Positions 1 through 8,108 are shown, numbered from the stretch's first letter. The stretch is DNA of 64,000 nucleotides from a bacterium (GCA_037481695.1 JBBFLE010000009.1:62001-126000), one strand, 5' to 3'. Numbers and translations are program-made. The notes: generated by a model from the letters alone, not told the origin.

Positions 1-198
1 CCAAAGCCCCAGGACCAGAAAGGATCCAGTGACCGCCCCACATATTCCCCCAAACCCCATTCCAGCCGAAAGCCCGCGGCTGAGTCTGAAGGCCGTCTGC
101 TGATCCAGTCCCAAGTTCCGGCCGAAACTGGCCAGAATCGACTGTGTTCAGGCATATCCCTTCCCAAAAAGATCCAAAGCCTCTTGCCTAGCATTCAT
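1..198 (-). CDS. C_GCAxxG_C_C family redox protein, probable selenoprotein (partial, runs off left edge)
   Basis: The ATG at 198 has an AAGGAG ribosome site about nine bases upstream. The first 16 codons (starting MNARQEALDLFGKGYA) are followed by an in-frame TGA at 150-148, and the same frame stays open for 49 more codons to the window edge. The downstream peptide contains TQSILASF, GLDQQTAF and FGGICGAVTGSF, including the CGAxxG motif of the C_GCAxxG_C_C redox family. In that family the TGA position is normally the first conserved Cys (GYxCxQS). Just after the TGA the mRNA can fold an 8-bp stem (143-136 with 129-122) around the loop AGUUUC, 18 nt from the TGA with a G in the first two loop bases, as in bacterial SECIS elements. 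Selenocysteine is therefore the preferred reading. A broken gene or a sequencing error cannot be excluded. Any remaining conserved Cys would lie off the window. Confidence 0.72.
120..150 (-). promoter_or_regulatory. Candidate bacterial SECIS hairpin downstream of in-frame TGA
   Basis: On the minus strand, UUCUGGCC (143-136) pairs with GGCCGGAA (129-122) with one G-U pair and no bulge, leaving the loop AGUUUC. The loop begins 18 nt after the UGA at 150-148. Bacterial SECIS elements sit immediately downstream of the UGA and carry a G at the start of the apical loop. Both conditions are met. Confidence 0.6.
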
Positions 199-254
199 GG
201 AACCTTTCTCCTTTTTCTCAAAAGACCACCAAATCCCTTGAACCCCGGCCTTTT

Positions 255-1037
255 CTAACCAAGCCTGTACCCCTTGGGTATCGGAATGCCATCATAATGA
301 AACAGCCCGTCTTCATCCACGGCGAACCTTCCCAAAGCCAAGTCTTCCAGGGTCTTGGGAAAAACCACCCAGTCCCCTTTCTCCTTAAGCCTTTGCTGAT
401 TGAAACTCTCTGCCATTTCGAGATCTTCTTTCCGACTCAGATCCCATTTCTCCTCCAGCACCACCTCCAATGGCTCGGATATCATAAGAATCCTGCCTCC
501 ATCCACCACCGGCTCCACCAGGTGAGTGGAAGAGCGGATCCACTTCTCTCCAGCCAGGAGGGCTTCCCTGACTGCATGTTCTCCTGTAAAACGGCGCTGG
601 CCTGTGGAGTTCTCTATGGAGAGGTCCGCAGGATGCACATTGACCCCCAGGAAAGCCTGTATGAGGGGCCTGGTGGCTATACTCATGTAACCGGCAAAAG
701 CCGCTACATGTGCCCCAAAAGGAGACAGTGCCCGCACGGTCTCAGCGTCGAACTCCTCCCTGGCCTTCAGGTCTTTTCGGGACACACCCCTTTTGGCACA
801 GAAACCTTCAAGATCCCTCGTGATCACAGGAAGGTCATGTTCCTTGCCTATTCGAACCGCCTGGCTTGTGGCCCTGTCGCTGAAGAGGGCCACCACCATG
901 AAGGGGCTTCGGCCCAGCTCTGACTCCAGCCGAAGCTGGTGTTCTATTATCTTTCTGATGTTGGAGCCCGAGCCTGAAAGGAGCCCTACCACCCGCATGG
1001 GACCCTGGTTGGGATCAAAGAGAGGTTTTAAAGCCAT
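255..1037 (-). CDS. PurN-like formyltransferase family protein
   Basis: A 260-residue protein with a Rossmann-type start (RVVGLLSGSGSNIRK, residues 15-29) like that of phosphoribosylglycinamide formyltransferase. The PurN catalytic triad is recognisable: Asn133 and His135 in NVHPAD, and Asp179 in VVDGG. It is longer than typical PurN (about 200-215 residues), and the regions around the active site diverge (NVHPADL instead of NIHPSLL). The formyl acceptor is therefore uncertain: it may not be GAR, or this may not be the main PurN of the cell. The ATG follows GGAGGAG. The gene lies 56 bp upstream of the candidate selenoprotein and downstream of two zinc-ribbon genes in the same direction, so co-transcription is likely. 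Confidence 0.75.
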   Translation of the reverse strand: MALKPLFDPNQGPMRVVGLLSGSGSNIRKIIEHQLRLESELGRSPFMVVALFSDRATSQAVRIGKEHDLPVITRDLEGFCAKRGVSRKDLKAREEFDAETVRALSPFGAHVAAFAGYMSIATRPLIQAFLGVNVHPADLSIENSTGQRRFTGEHAVREALLAGEKWIRSSTHLVEPVVDGGRILMISEPLEVVLEEKWDLSRKEDLEMAESFNQQRLKEKGDWVVFPKTLEDLALGRFAVDEDGLFHYDGIPIPKGYRLG

Positions 1038-1136
1038 GAGGTTCTCCTCCAGCCCGCCCCCTCATTCTTTGTCAATCCATGATTGGGGTCTAGCCCTGAT
1101 CATCTTCCAACACGCCTCACATGGGGGGCTTGGAAT

Positions 1137-1355
1137 TCACTGATTTCCGAAAGGCCTTTGCCTTCCACAATCAGGGCAGGTCCAGATTACCTGGTTGCAG
1201 GTCATGCCCCAAAGATTCTCCTCCATGCAGGAGCTGCATATCCTGAACCCGCAGGGACATCTCCAGCAAAAGGCACTCTTTTGCCCGCAGTAAGGACAGA
1301 TACAGCCCCTTGGGTTGCTGTGCTTTGTGCCTCTGGCATCCCCATGGCTTTTCAC
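1137..1355 (-). CDS. Small zinc-ribbon protein (72 aa)
   Basis: The GTG at 1355-1353 shares one base with the stop of the upstream gene (TAGTG) and has AAGAGGAG upstream, so this start is preferred over longer readings that run into the neighbour. The protein has repeated cysteine pairs: CICPYC, CWRCPC, CSSC and CPDC, enough for two zinc sites. I do not recognise a named family. The tight overlap with the preceding zinc-ribbon gene suggests the two work together. Function unknown. Confidence 0.72.
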   Translation of the reverse strand: MKSHGDARGTKHSNPRGCICPYCGQKSAFCWRCPCGFRICSSCMEENLWGMTCNQVIWTCPDCGRQRPFGNQ

Positions 1356-1765
1356 TAAGCGGACTCCTCTTTGTATATCAGAGTCTCTCCGTCGCAATAT
1401 CCGCCTTCTTTCCACTTGAGACCGCATATACGGCAATATCCCTTTTCATCCACTGTCCCTACGCAGGATTCATCAGAACAACACACCCGTTCTCCTTCTT
1501 CCAAGTCCTCATCCTCTTGGGGTTCGGGCATGGGAAGTTGTTGCTCTTGTTGTTGGGCCGAATCCGAAAGACTGACCACTGGGACCTTTGCTGAACTGGC
1601 CCCGCAAAGCCTGCAAAAGCCGTCCTCCCCAAGGGTCCCCACACAGGATTCATCGGGACATGGAATCCTCTCCGCCGGCTCTGCAGCCTCTGAGTTCTCC
1701 GCCGTCTCCAAGAGCCTTAGTTCCTCCTTTATGGAGGCCCATGGATCACGCTGCTTTTTGGCCAT
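1355..1765 (-). CDS. Tandem zinc-ribbon protein (136 aa)
   Basis: The protein holds two copies of one cysteine module, CPDESCVGTLGEDGFCRLCG near residues 37-56 and a close copy, CSDESCVGTVDEKGYCRICG, near 95-114. A Pro/Glu/Gln-rich acidic linker joins them. Each module has four Cys with zinc-ribbon spacing. The start is ATG at 1765 (TTG at 1768 is an alternative). It follows gltX by 21 bp and overlaps the next zinc-ribbon gene by one base. I know of no named family with this DESCVGT signature. A zinc-binding adaptor or protein-interaction role is only a guess. Confidence 0.72.
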   Translation of the reverse strand: MAKKQRDPWASIKEELRLLETAENSEAAEPAERIPCPDESCVGTLGEDGFCRLCGASSAKVPVVSLSDSAQQQEQQLPMPEPQEDEDLEEGERVCCSDESCVGTVDEKGYCRICGLKWKEGGYCDGETLIYKEESA

Positions 1766-1786
1766 CAAGAGATCTCTACCCCCTTT

Positions 1787-3274
1787 CTACTCCTCCCCTC
1801 TTAGTTCGGCCGCCACCTTCCTCAGGCGAGCCACGACTCTAGGTTGACCTATGCTCACCAGCACATCGAAGAGACCTGGGCCCACTGTCTGCCCTGTAAC
1901 TGCTGCCCTGACAGCGTTGATTATGAGACCTGGTTTCACAAACCACTCCTCGGCCGCCTCTCGCAGTAACAGCTCGGTGTTCTCTGTGGTGAAAGAGCTC
2001 AAAGACTCCAATCGTGATGCCAGATCCTCCAGCCAGCCTGCAATTCTAGGATCAGACTTGAGGTTACGTTCCCAGGCCCTTTGGTCCATGGGGTAATCTT
2101 CTGAGAAATAAGCCCTTCCCTGTGTTGAGAAATCCTCCAGGGTAAAGTACCTGGCCCTTATTAGCTCTACGGTGTTCTTGAACCAATCCCTGCGCTCCTT
2201 CAAATAGGAGGGATCCCAAAGGCCTTTTAGCTTGAGCTCTTCCTCCACGTAGGGGAGCAGCTCCTCCAGTGGCATGTTTCTGATGTAATGGGCGTTTATG
2301 TTTAGCGCCTTGGGATCGGCTATGAGTTTAGGGTCATCGGGATCATAGTTGAAAACCGAGTTAGACCGGGAAAGCCTCTCCAGGGAAAAGGCCTCCAGGA
2401 GCTCCTCACGGGATAGTATCTCTCTGTCGTCTCCTGGGGACCAACCCAGAAGGGCTATGAAATTGCAGAAGGCCCAGGGAAGAAAACCCTTCTCCCTGTA
2501 ATACCTGACTGTCACAACCTCTCCATGCACACGCTTGGAGATCTTCCTGCGCTTGGGGTCCAGAGTCAGCGATATGTGGGCAAAAAGGGGCACTTCCCAT
2601 CCCAGAGCCTGGTAAAGCATTACCTGCTTAGGGGTGTTGGCCCTGTGGTCCTGACCCCTTATCACATGGGTTATGTTATCTCTGTGATCGTCCACCATGT
2701 TGGAGAGCAGATAGATGGGAGTACCGTTGGAGCGCAGGATCACGAAGTCCTCTATGTCTTTAAACGCCTTCTCTTCGACACCGAAGACCGCATCCTGCCA
2801 CACCACGCTTCCCTGCTCCCTGGGCACCCTGAATCTCACCACAAAGGGCTCGCCCCTGGATTCCCTTTTCTGTGCTTCCTCCGGGGGAATGTTCCTGCAG
2901 GTGCCGTCGTATTGGTAAGAGAGGTGAAGACGCATGGCTTCAAGCCTTTTTGCCTCAAGTGTCTCCTTTGTACAGAAGCATCTGTAGGCCAGGCCAGACT
3001 CCAGCAATTTTCTGGCCACCTCCCTGTGCTCTTGAACATATTGAGTCTGGAAATAGGGGCCCTCATCCCAGTCCAGGCCCATCCATCTGAGCCCATCCAA
3101 GATCTCCTGCACCGCCTCAGGGCTGGAGCGCTCAACATCTGTATCCTCTATGCGAAGCACCAGAACCCCACCGTGCTTCCTCGCAAAAAGCCAGTTAAAA
3201 AGAGCTGTTCTGGCCCCCCCGATGTGGAGGTAGCCCGTGGGAGAAGGTGGAAAACGAACCCTTACCTCCTGCAT
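1787..3274 (-). CDS. gltX: Glutamate-tRNA ligase
   Basis: Cytoplasmic class I aminoacyl-tRNA synthetase that charges tRNA(Glu) with glutamate and ATP. The 495-residue length is normal for bacterial GltX. The HIGH motif is HIGG at residues 17-20 after RFPPSPTGYL. The KMSKS equivalent is KISKR near residue 245, in RRKISKRVHGE. The C-terminal helical anticodon-binding region is present. The ATG at 3274 follows AGGGGG. It leads a minus-strand run (zinc ribbons, formyltransferase, selenoprotein candidate) and has a recognisable sigma70 promoter at 3340-3368. Whether the enzyme also charges tRNA(Gln) cannot be told from the sequence. Confidence 0.96.
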   Translation of the reverse strand: MQEVRVRFPPSPTGYLHIGGARTALFNWLFARKHGGVLVLRIEDTDVERSSPEAVQEILDGLRWMGLDWDEGPYFQTQYVQEHREVARKLLESGLAYRCFCTKETLEAKRLEAMRLHLSYQYDGTCRNIPPEEAQKRESRGEPFVVRFRVPREQGSVVWQDAVFGVEEKAFKDIEDFVILRSNGTPIYLLSNMVDDHRDNITHVIRGQDHRANTPKQVMLYQALGWEVPLFAHISLTLDPKRRKISKRVHGEVVTVRYYREKGFLPWAFCNFIALLGWSPGDDREILSREELLEAFSLERLSRSNSVFNYDPDDPKLIADPKALNINAHYIRNMPLEELLPYVEEELKLKGLWDPSYLKERRDWFKNTVELIRARYFTLEDFSTQGRAYFSEDYPMDQRAWERNLKSDPRIAGWLEDLASRLESLSSFTTENTELLLREAAEEWFVKPGLIINAVRAAVTGQTVGPGLFDVLVSIGQPRVVARLRKVAAELRGEE

Positions 3275-3339
3275 GAAAATGCCCCCTGTCTTGCTTGGTG
3301 CCAGAGCTGTAGCTCCTACCCAGAGCCACCGAAGGATTC

Positions 3340-3368
3340 ATTGTAATGCGCTGTACCAGGGAACTCAA
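3340..3368 (-). promoter_or_regulatory. Sigma70-type promoter of gltX
   Basis: On the minus strand, TTGAGT (3368-3363), 17 bp, then TACAAT (3345-3340), which matches the -35 and -10 consensus at 4/6 and 5/6. It lies about 66 bp upstream of the gltX start, with a small GAGCT/AGCTC hairpin in the leader. Confidence 0.5.
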
Positions 3369-3665
3369 CAACCAACAGCGGATAATGCTTCTGAACGCTT
3401 CCCGAAAAAATGCAGTTGTAGGAACTAAGGTGAACCTCTAAGCGCACCTAGGAGCATCTCCCCCCCCCCTTGCCAAGACCGCCATCGGTTTTGGGTATTC
3501 AAGATATCCATCAAGAGGGGTTTGGATTGCCCAAGAGTGGGAAACCATGCCCCACTTCATGGGCCCGGAGAACTTGCTTTGGCAAGATGGCACAGCCTGA
3601 GGTATTCTTTAGTGCATCTGCCAGGATGATTTTCCAACAGCAGAGAATTTTTTTCAGGAGGCTTC
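3369..3665. other. Divergent intergenic region with C10 tract
   Basis: Non-coding space between the gltX promoter and the Nudix gene. It holds a run of ten C residues at about 3460-3469 and a CTTGC-TTTG-GCAAG hairpin near 3573-3586. No tRNA fold or convincing small gene was seen. Confidence 0.4.
3579..3608 (+). promoter_or_regulatory. Possible sigma70 promoter of the Nudix gene
   Basis: TTGGCA (3579-3584), 18 bp, then TATTCT (3603-3608), a moderate match to sigma70 boxes about 58 bp upstream of the start codon. Confidence 0.35.
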
Positions 3666-4211
3666 ATGAACAAAGCCAAAGTTCACAAGATACGCCAGAT
3701 ACACACTGGAAAGGTATTTAGACTCGTGCAGGAAGAGCTGACTCTTCCCAATGGCTTCACCACCTGCCTGGAGCTGATCCGCCATCCTGGAGCAGCGGCC
3801 CTTGTCCCCTTGCTGGATGATCACAGGGTGCTCCTCATAAGGCAGTACAGGCATGCGGTGGGCCAGTTCATCTGGGAGATTCCTGCTGGGACCCGCTCTG
3901 CAGGGGAAGACCCGCTTGAGTGTGCCAAGAGGGAACTAATTGAAGAGACGGGCTATGAGGCCTCGGAGCTGATCCTCCTTGGGGAAATGGTGCCAGTGCC
4001 TGGTTACTCGGACGAGCGCATCCACATATACCTGGCCAGGGGGCTAAGCCCGGTGCCCCAGAGGCTGGAGCAGGACGAGGTGCTGGAGGTTCATCCATTA
4101 CAAATGCACAAGGCCTTCCATATGGTGAAAAAAGGTCAGATCCAAGACGCCAAGACCATAGTGGGACTTACCCTGGCGCTTTCCCATTTGGGGACCGGAG
4201 TTGTCGGCTGA
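3666..4211 (+). CDS. Nudix hydrolase, ADP-ribose pyrophosphatase type
   Basis: 181 residues. The Nudix box G-x5-E-x7-REUxEExGU is complete at residues 75-97, with RELIEETGY at its core, so the metal-binding and catalytic glutamates are present. The overall shape (N-terminal strand domain, VLLIRQYRHAVG, EIPAG before the box, then VPVPGYSDE) is that of the NudF/ADP-ribose pyrophosphatase group, which hydrolyses nucleotide sugars such as ADP-ribose. The ATG follows AGGAGG by five bases. Its stop lies 9 bp from that of the convergent aminotransferase gene. The exact substrate is inferred from family shape only. Confidence 0.88.
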   Translation: MNKAKVHKIRQIHTGKVFRLVQEELTLPNGFTTCLELIRHPGAAALVPLLDDHRVLLIRQYRHAVGQFIWEIPAGTRSAGEDPLECAKRELIEETGYEASELILLGEMVPVPGYSDERIHIYLARGLSPVPQRLEQDEVLEVHPLQMHKAFHMVKKGQIQDAKTIVGLTLALSHLGTGVVG

Positions 4212-4220
4212 AGGAACCGA

Positions 4221-5408
4221 TCAGGCCGGCCTCAGCCCAAACTCTTTGGCCAAGGCCTCCCAGGCTGGCACGGATCGCTCTATCATCTCCATGGGAACGC
4301 TGTAAGCAATTCTGAAATGCCCCGGCCAACCAAATCCAGTGCCGGGTGCCACCAGGATACACCTCCTTTGGGCTTCCTGGACAAAGCTGACATCATTGGC
4401 TATGGGGGAGCGGGGAAAAAGATAAAAAGCTCCCTGGGGCTTCACGGTCTCGAAGCCCAGATCTGTGAGCAACCCGTACAGCCTGTCTCTTCTTCTTTGA
4501 TAAGATGCTACATCTATGCTCACATTCTGAAGAGAGGCCACTGCCAATTGCATCAAGGCAGGGGCATTGACAAATCCCAGGGTTCTGTTGGCAAAAACCA
4601 TGGCAGCCATCAGCCTGTCCAGGTCAGCACAGCGTGGACTTGCCACCAAATATCCTATGCGCTCCCCTGCCAGGGCCAGATCCTTGGAATGGGAAGTGGC
4701 TATTACTGCATTGTCCACATACTTGAAGACATGGGGAAAGGCCACTCCGTCGTAAAGAAGCCTCCTATAGGGTTCATCCGAAAGAAGATATATGTCCCTT
4801 CCCAGATCCTTTCCTTTTTCCCTCAAAAGCTCTCCAAGCGCCTTTATTTGTTGCTCTGAATAGACCACCCCTGTGGGATTATTGGGTGAGTTGAGAACAA
4901 GAGCCTTGGTGCGAGGGTTGATGGCCCTTTCTATGGCTTCAAGATCCAAGGAGAAGTCCTTGGAGCTATTTACCACCACGCTGCTCCCACCATGATTGTC
5001 TACATAGAATCGATATTCCACAAAGAAGGGGGCCACTATGATGACCTCTTCCCCTGGATCCAAGAGGGCCTTGAGGGCAACATTGAGAGCCCCTCCTGCG
5101 CCCACGGTCATGACCACCTGCTCGGCCTTTACGGGCAACCCCGATTCCGCAGCCACGGTCTTGGCCACAGCCTCCCTGACCTCTTGGAAACCGGCATTGG
5201 GCATGTATCGATGAATTCCCGGCCTCTCCAGGAGGGACCTGACACACTCCACGAATTCCTTCGGAGGCTCCTCTGGGGGGTTCCCCAAAGAGAAATCGTA
5301 CACGTTCTGCTCTCCCAATTTTGCCTTCAGCCTAGCGCCTTCCTCGAACATCTTCCTGATCCAGGAACCTTTCTCAAGATAAGAGGCCACTTTTTCAGAA
5401 ATTCCCAC
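4221..5408 (-). CDS. Pyridoxal-phosphate aminotransferase, class I/II
   Basis: 395-residue fold-type I aminotransferase. The PLP lysine is in SHSKDLALAGERIGY near residue 240. The conserved NSPNNPTG and SDEPYRRL motifs are present, with the final substrate-arginine motif near FRIAYS. The enzyme should transfer amino groups between an amino acid and 2-oxoglutarate, resembling AspC/alanine-type enzymes. Substrate not determinable. The GTG start at 5408 follows GGGGAGG. It appears to be transcribed alone, tail-to-tail with the Nudix gene. Confidence 0.88.
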   Translation of the reverse strand: MGISEKVASYLEKGSWIRKMFEEGARLKAKLGEQNVYDFSLGNPPEEPPKEFVECVRSLLERPGIHRYMPNAGFQEVREAVAKTVAAESGLPVKAEQVVMTVGAGGALNVALKALLDPGEEVIIVAPFFVEYRFYVDNHGGSSVVVNSSKDFSLDLEAIERAINPRTKALVLNSPNNPTGVVYSEQQIKALGELLREKGKDLGRDIYLLSDEPYRRLLYDGVAFPHVFKYVDNAVIATSHSKDLALAGERIGYLVASPRCADLDRLMAAMVFANRTLGFVNAPALMQLAVASLQNVSIDVASYQRRRDRLYGLLTDLGFETVKPQGAFYLFPRSPIANDVSFVQEAQRRCILVAPGTGFGWPGHFRIAYSVPMEMIERSVPAWEALAKEFGLRPA

Positions 5409-5579
5409 CTCAATTACCTCCCCTCTCCAATACCAGTGGCCATAAAGGCCCGTTTGTACTTACCTCCCAGCAGCCTCACCCGGACTCGGGAAGCAGCACC
5501 GGATAAGAAGCCCCTGGGTTTTGCCCATCTCCGGCCTCTTGGCAAACCAGCCGTTAAGATCAAACTTCTTTCTCTCTCC

Positions 5580-5768
5580 TCACCTCCGTGCATTCAGCCT
5601 GGACCAAACAGGTCCCCTTATCTTGACCGAATCAGGAGCCGACCAGGTAAGCCTCCATTCGGTACCACAGTGGGGGCAGGCCATAACCTCCATGCCTTGA
5701 GCCGGAGCAAACCTCTGGAAACAGTTGAGGCATCGCACCTGTCTCTTGCGTTCTTCTTTACCAGCCAT
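5580..5768 (-). CDS. Small zinc-ribbon protein of the AOR cluster
   Basis: 62 residues with CLNC near residue 18 and CPHC near residue 36, a simple two-knuckle zinc ribbon followed by a basic tail. The ATG has a near-perfect ribosome site, AGGAGGTGA, six bases upstream. It is the last gene in the same direction as the AOR operon, 171 bp after the FAD-subunit gene. No named function. It may be an electron-carrier or assembly accessory, but only position suggests this. Confidence 0.65.
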   Translation of the reverse strand: MAGKEERKRQVRCLNCFQRFAPAQGMEVMACPHCGTEWRLTWSAPDSVKIRGPVWSRLNARR

Positions 5769-5939
5769 GAATCACCTCCTGAATCGTGCACGCCCCTGGA
5801 AAAGCTCCGGCTTGAGCCAAAAGCCAGGCCAAGCTCACAAGCGCCCAAGCTAACCCCAAAGGCCCCAAGATGTCAACAATTACATGGGCGCCCCCAGAGG
5901 CCCCAACTCCATTTCAAAAGCCACCTAAAGGCTCCTTGA

Positions 5940-7223
5940 TCACGGTAAAGTGCCCAGTCCAAGGCTCTTCAATTCCCCTTCCAGGCCTCTCAGCGGCCAC
6001 AAAATGCTGCTCTCAGGCCCCAGCCTTCTGGCCTCTGCCGCCCTCATATGATGACTGAGGCTGCCCCCTTGCAGCAAGATGCGCAAAATCCCTCCGATCC
6101 TCTCCACAGGTCCCAGGATCTGTGCACCTTTTAGCTTCCCATCTGCGATCAAGATCCCCATGGCATTGCCCCAGACATCCTTTTTGAAAAGAAGCCTCTC
6201 CCCTTGGGACTGTAGCTCAGCTGCTGCCATACCCACTGAGGCCACGGCCTTGTCCCCTATGCGCACAGTGGTCACATTGAGGGACCCAAGGAACCTCCTG
6301 CAGCCTCCGGCTGCATTGGCCCCAGCCACCCTACCCTGAAGCACTGCATTCCCCCACAGCATGTGAAGCCCTGTTCGGCCGTTTATCAGGTCCAAGGACT
6401 CTACGCAGTCCCCGCAGGCCCAAACCTGCTCTGCTTGGGTGGCCATCAAGGAGTCCACCGCGAGCCCTCCCGAGGCCCCAAGCCCCAAGGAGGCCTGGGA
6501 GGCAAGCTTCACCTCAGGCCTCATGCCCAGAACCAAAATGACTGCATCAGCCTCCAGGAAACCCGAAGAAGTCCTTACAGCCTCTACCTTTTGATTTCCC
6601 TGTACCTCCATCACCTTTTGACCTGTAAGCACATGGATTCCCTTCTGTTCCAGCAGAGCCTTCACCATCTCGGCCAAAGGTTCATCCAAGAGACGCGGAA
6701 GCACCCTGGGCAAGAGCTCTACCAGGTGTACTTTGCAGCCCCTGGCTGCCAGAGCCAGAGCACATTCCAGCCCCACTGGCCCTGCCCCCACCACCACTGC
6801 CCTTCTGGGCAAAGCCATGGCCAGTTGATCGGCATCTGCCAGAGTCTTGAGCGTGTGAACTCCCCTTAGGCCTACCCCCTCAATGGTAGGCACTACAGGC
6901 CTGCTACCAGTGGCCAGCACAAGGGAATCATAGCGCACCTCCTGGCCTTCTAGTACCAGAAGCCTTTTGGAAACATCCAAAGCAATGGCCGCGCTTCGGG
7001 CATAGAACTCTATGCCTGCTCTGTGATATTCTTGCGGATCTAACAAGAAGACCTTCTCCCTAGGAAGCTCTCCTGATACGTAATCTGCAAGAATGCATGC
7101 GCTGTAAAGAGGGTGCGCTTCCTCATGAAAAAGCAGAACCCTGCAATCAGGATCCTGCCTTTTTGCAGCCCAGGCTGCTTCATGACCTGCTATTCCTCCA
7201 CCCACAATTGCTATGGTACGCAT
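5940..7223 (-). CDS. aorC: FAD/NAD-dependent oxidoreductase, AorC-like subunit of aldehyde oxidoreductase
   Basis: 427-residue pyridine nucleotide-disulfide oxidoreductase. It has an N-terminal FAD-binding GGGIAGHEAA (residues 8-17), a second Rossmann motif AVVVGAGPVGLE for NAD(H) near residue 145, and a C-terminal FAD segment (VWACGDCVE). It lacks a CxxxxC redox disulfide, so it is of the NADH-oxidase/ferredoxin-reductase sort. It follows the MoaD-like gene by 2 bp in a cluster with the tungsten enzyme and a polyferredoxin, matching the three-subunit AOR of Aromatoleum (AorABC). There the FAD subunit passes electrons to NAD+. The symbol is by analogy with that complex. Confidence 0.82.
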   Translation of the reverse strand: MRTIAIVGGGIAGHEAAWAAKRQDPDCRVLLFHEEAHPLYSACILADYVSGELPREKVFLLDPQEYHRAGIEFYARSAAIALDVSKRLLVLEGQEVRYDSLVLATGSRPVVPTIEGVGLRGVHTLKTLADADQLAMALPRRAVVVGAGPVGLECALALAARGCKVHLVELLPRVLPRLLDEPLAEMVKALLEQKGIHVLTGQKVMEVQGNQKVEAVRTSSGFLEADAVILVLGMRPEVKLASQASLGLGASGGLAVDSLMATQAEQVWACGDCVESLDLINGRTGLHMLWGNAVLQGRVAGANAAGGCRRFLGSLNVTTVRIGDKAVASVGMAAAELQSQGERLLFKKDVWGNAMGILIADGKLKGAQILGPVERIGGILRILLQGGSLSHHMRAAEARRLGPESSILWPLRGLEGELKSLGLGTLP

Positions 7224-7225
7224 CT

Positions 7226-7516
7226 TTAGCCCCCGGCCACCATGAGCATGAAGGTGATCTTGTCACCGTTTTTCAAAGGGGTTTCCAAGTCCTCTCTGGA
7301 GAGCCATTCATGCTCGTTTTTGAGGATCTGTATGCTTTGGTCAACTTGTCCCCCCTGCGGGGCCAGAAGGCTTTTCTTAGCAACAAATCCGTAGCGGTGC
7401 TGGAGTTCCTCCAGGAGTGTTCCCAAAGTGGCCTCTTGCAGCTCCAGGCATATCTGCCTTGAGCCCGCCTGCTTTCTCAGCTCTGGCAGGCCCACGAACT
7501 CAACCCTTACTAACAT
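7226..7516 (-). CDS. MoaD/ThiS-like sulfur-carrier protein
   Basis: 96-residue beta-grasp protein ending in Ala-Gly-Gly, the C-terminal diglycine that is thiocarboxylated in MoaD/ThiS. The ATG at 7516 is chosen because longer readings overlap the ferredoxin gene. It lies just after that gene's stop (7521) with GGGAG upstream. Its place between the ferredoxin and FAD-subunit genes suggests a role in making or delivering the tungsten/molybdenum pterin cofactor of the adjacent AOR. MoaD-like genes are common in AOR operons. Confidence 0.82.
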   Translation of the reverse strand: MLVRVEFVGLPELRKQAGSRQICLELQEATLGTLLEELQHRYGFVAKKSLLAPQGGQVDQSIQILKNEHEWLSREDLETPLKNGDKITFMLMVAGG

Positions 7517-7520
7517 TTGC

Positions 7521-8009
7521 TCATGCTCCCTTTCCCAAGCTGAGCAGCGCCTTGTGAAGCCTTTCTGCAGCCGCCCTTTTTCTGAGCATGGCTGCCTTGT
7601 CAGCATCCACAAATTGTAATGCCTTGGTCTCACAATATTTGACACAGGTAGGATCCCCGTGGCAAAGATCGCACCTGAGCACCTTCTTCTTTTTCTCGTC
7701 CCAACCAATGGCCCCAAAGGGACATGCTGAGATACAGGAGCGACAGCCCACGCAGCGCTCCTTGTCCACTCTTACCCTTCCCGCGCTTTCATCTCTTTGG
7801 ATGGCCCTCACGGGGCACACAGCAGCACAAAGGGGCTCTTCGCAATGCTGGCAAAACATTGGCACATAAAAACCTTCCATCTCCCATTTGATAATATGGG
7901 TACGCGCTTTAGACGGATCGCTAGCACCCTCCTTTTTCACTGAGCAGACCATCTCACAAAGGCGACAACCTGTGCACTTCTCATGATCCACCACCATGAT
8001 CTTACCCAT
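7521..8009 (-). CDS. aorA: Polyferredoxin, AorA-like electron-transfer subunit
   Basis: 162 residues with 16 cysteines in four groups: CTGCRLCEMVC, CQHCEEPLCAAVC, CVGCRSCISACP and CDLCHGDPTCVKYC. That is enough for four [4Fe-4S] clusters, as described for the AorA subunit of the Aromatoleum aldehyde oxidoreductase. It should carry electrons from the tungsten centre to the FAD subunit or to other acceptors. The ATG follows AGGAGG. It sits 127 bp downstream of the catalytic gene, with two hairpins in between. The symbol is by analogy. Confidence 0.88.
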   Translation of the reverse strand: MGKIMVVDHEKCTGCRLCEMVCSVKKEGASDPSKARTHIIKWEMEGFYVPMFCQHCEEPLCAAVCPVRAIQRDESAGRVRVDKERCVGCRSCISACPFGAIGWDEKKKKVLRCDLCHGDPTCVKYCETKALQFVDADKAAMLRKRAAAERLHKALLSLGKGA

Positions 8010-8034
8010 TTCTTTTCCTCCTGTTGACCAGGGC

Positions 8035-8053
8035 TTCCAACAAGCCCTAGGGT
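8035..8053 (-). other. Hairpin upstream of the ferredoxin gene
   Basis: GGGCTT and AAGCCC pair around a GTTGG loop in the leader between the AOR catalytic gene and the ferredoxin gene. Confidence 0.4.
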
Positions 8054-8108
8054 CGGCAAGTCTCTATTTGCTCCTTGGGGTGATGATTCGCCTGGGAGAG
8101 TTTTCTCA

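Noticed and set aside
297-923. 208-codon plus-strand frame opposite the formyltransferase
   Set aside because: A shadow frame: the opposite strand encodes a recognisable enzyme with catalytic residues.
5769-5900. Short hydrophobic frame between the FAD-subunit and zinc-ribbon genes (about 40 residues ending VIHGW)
   Set aside because: No good start codon or ribosome site, and an in-phase coding signal is not evident. Left as non-coding.
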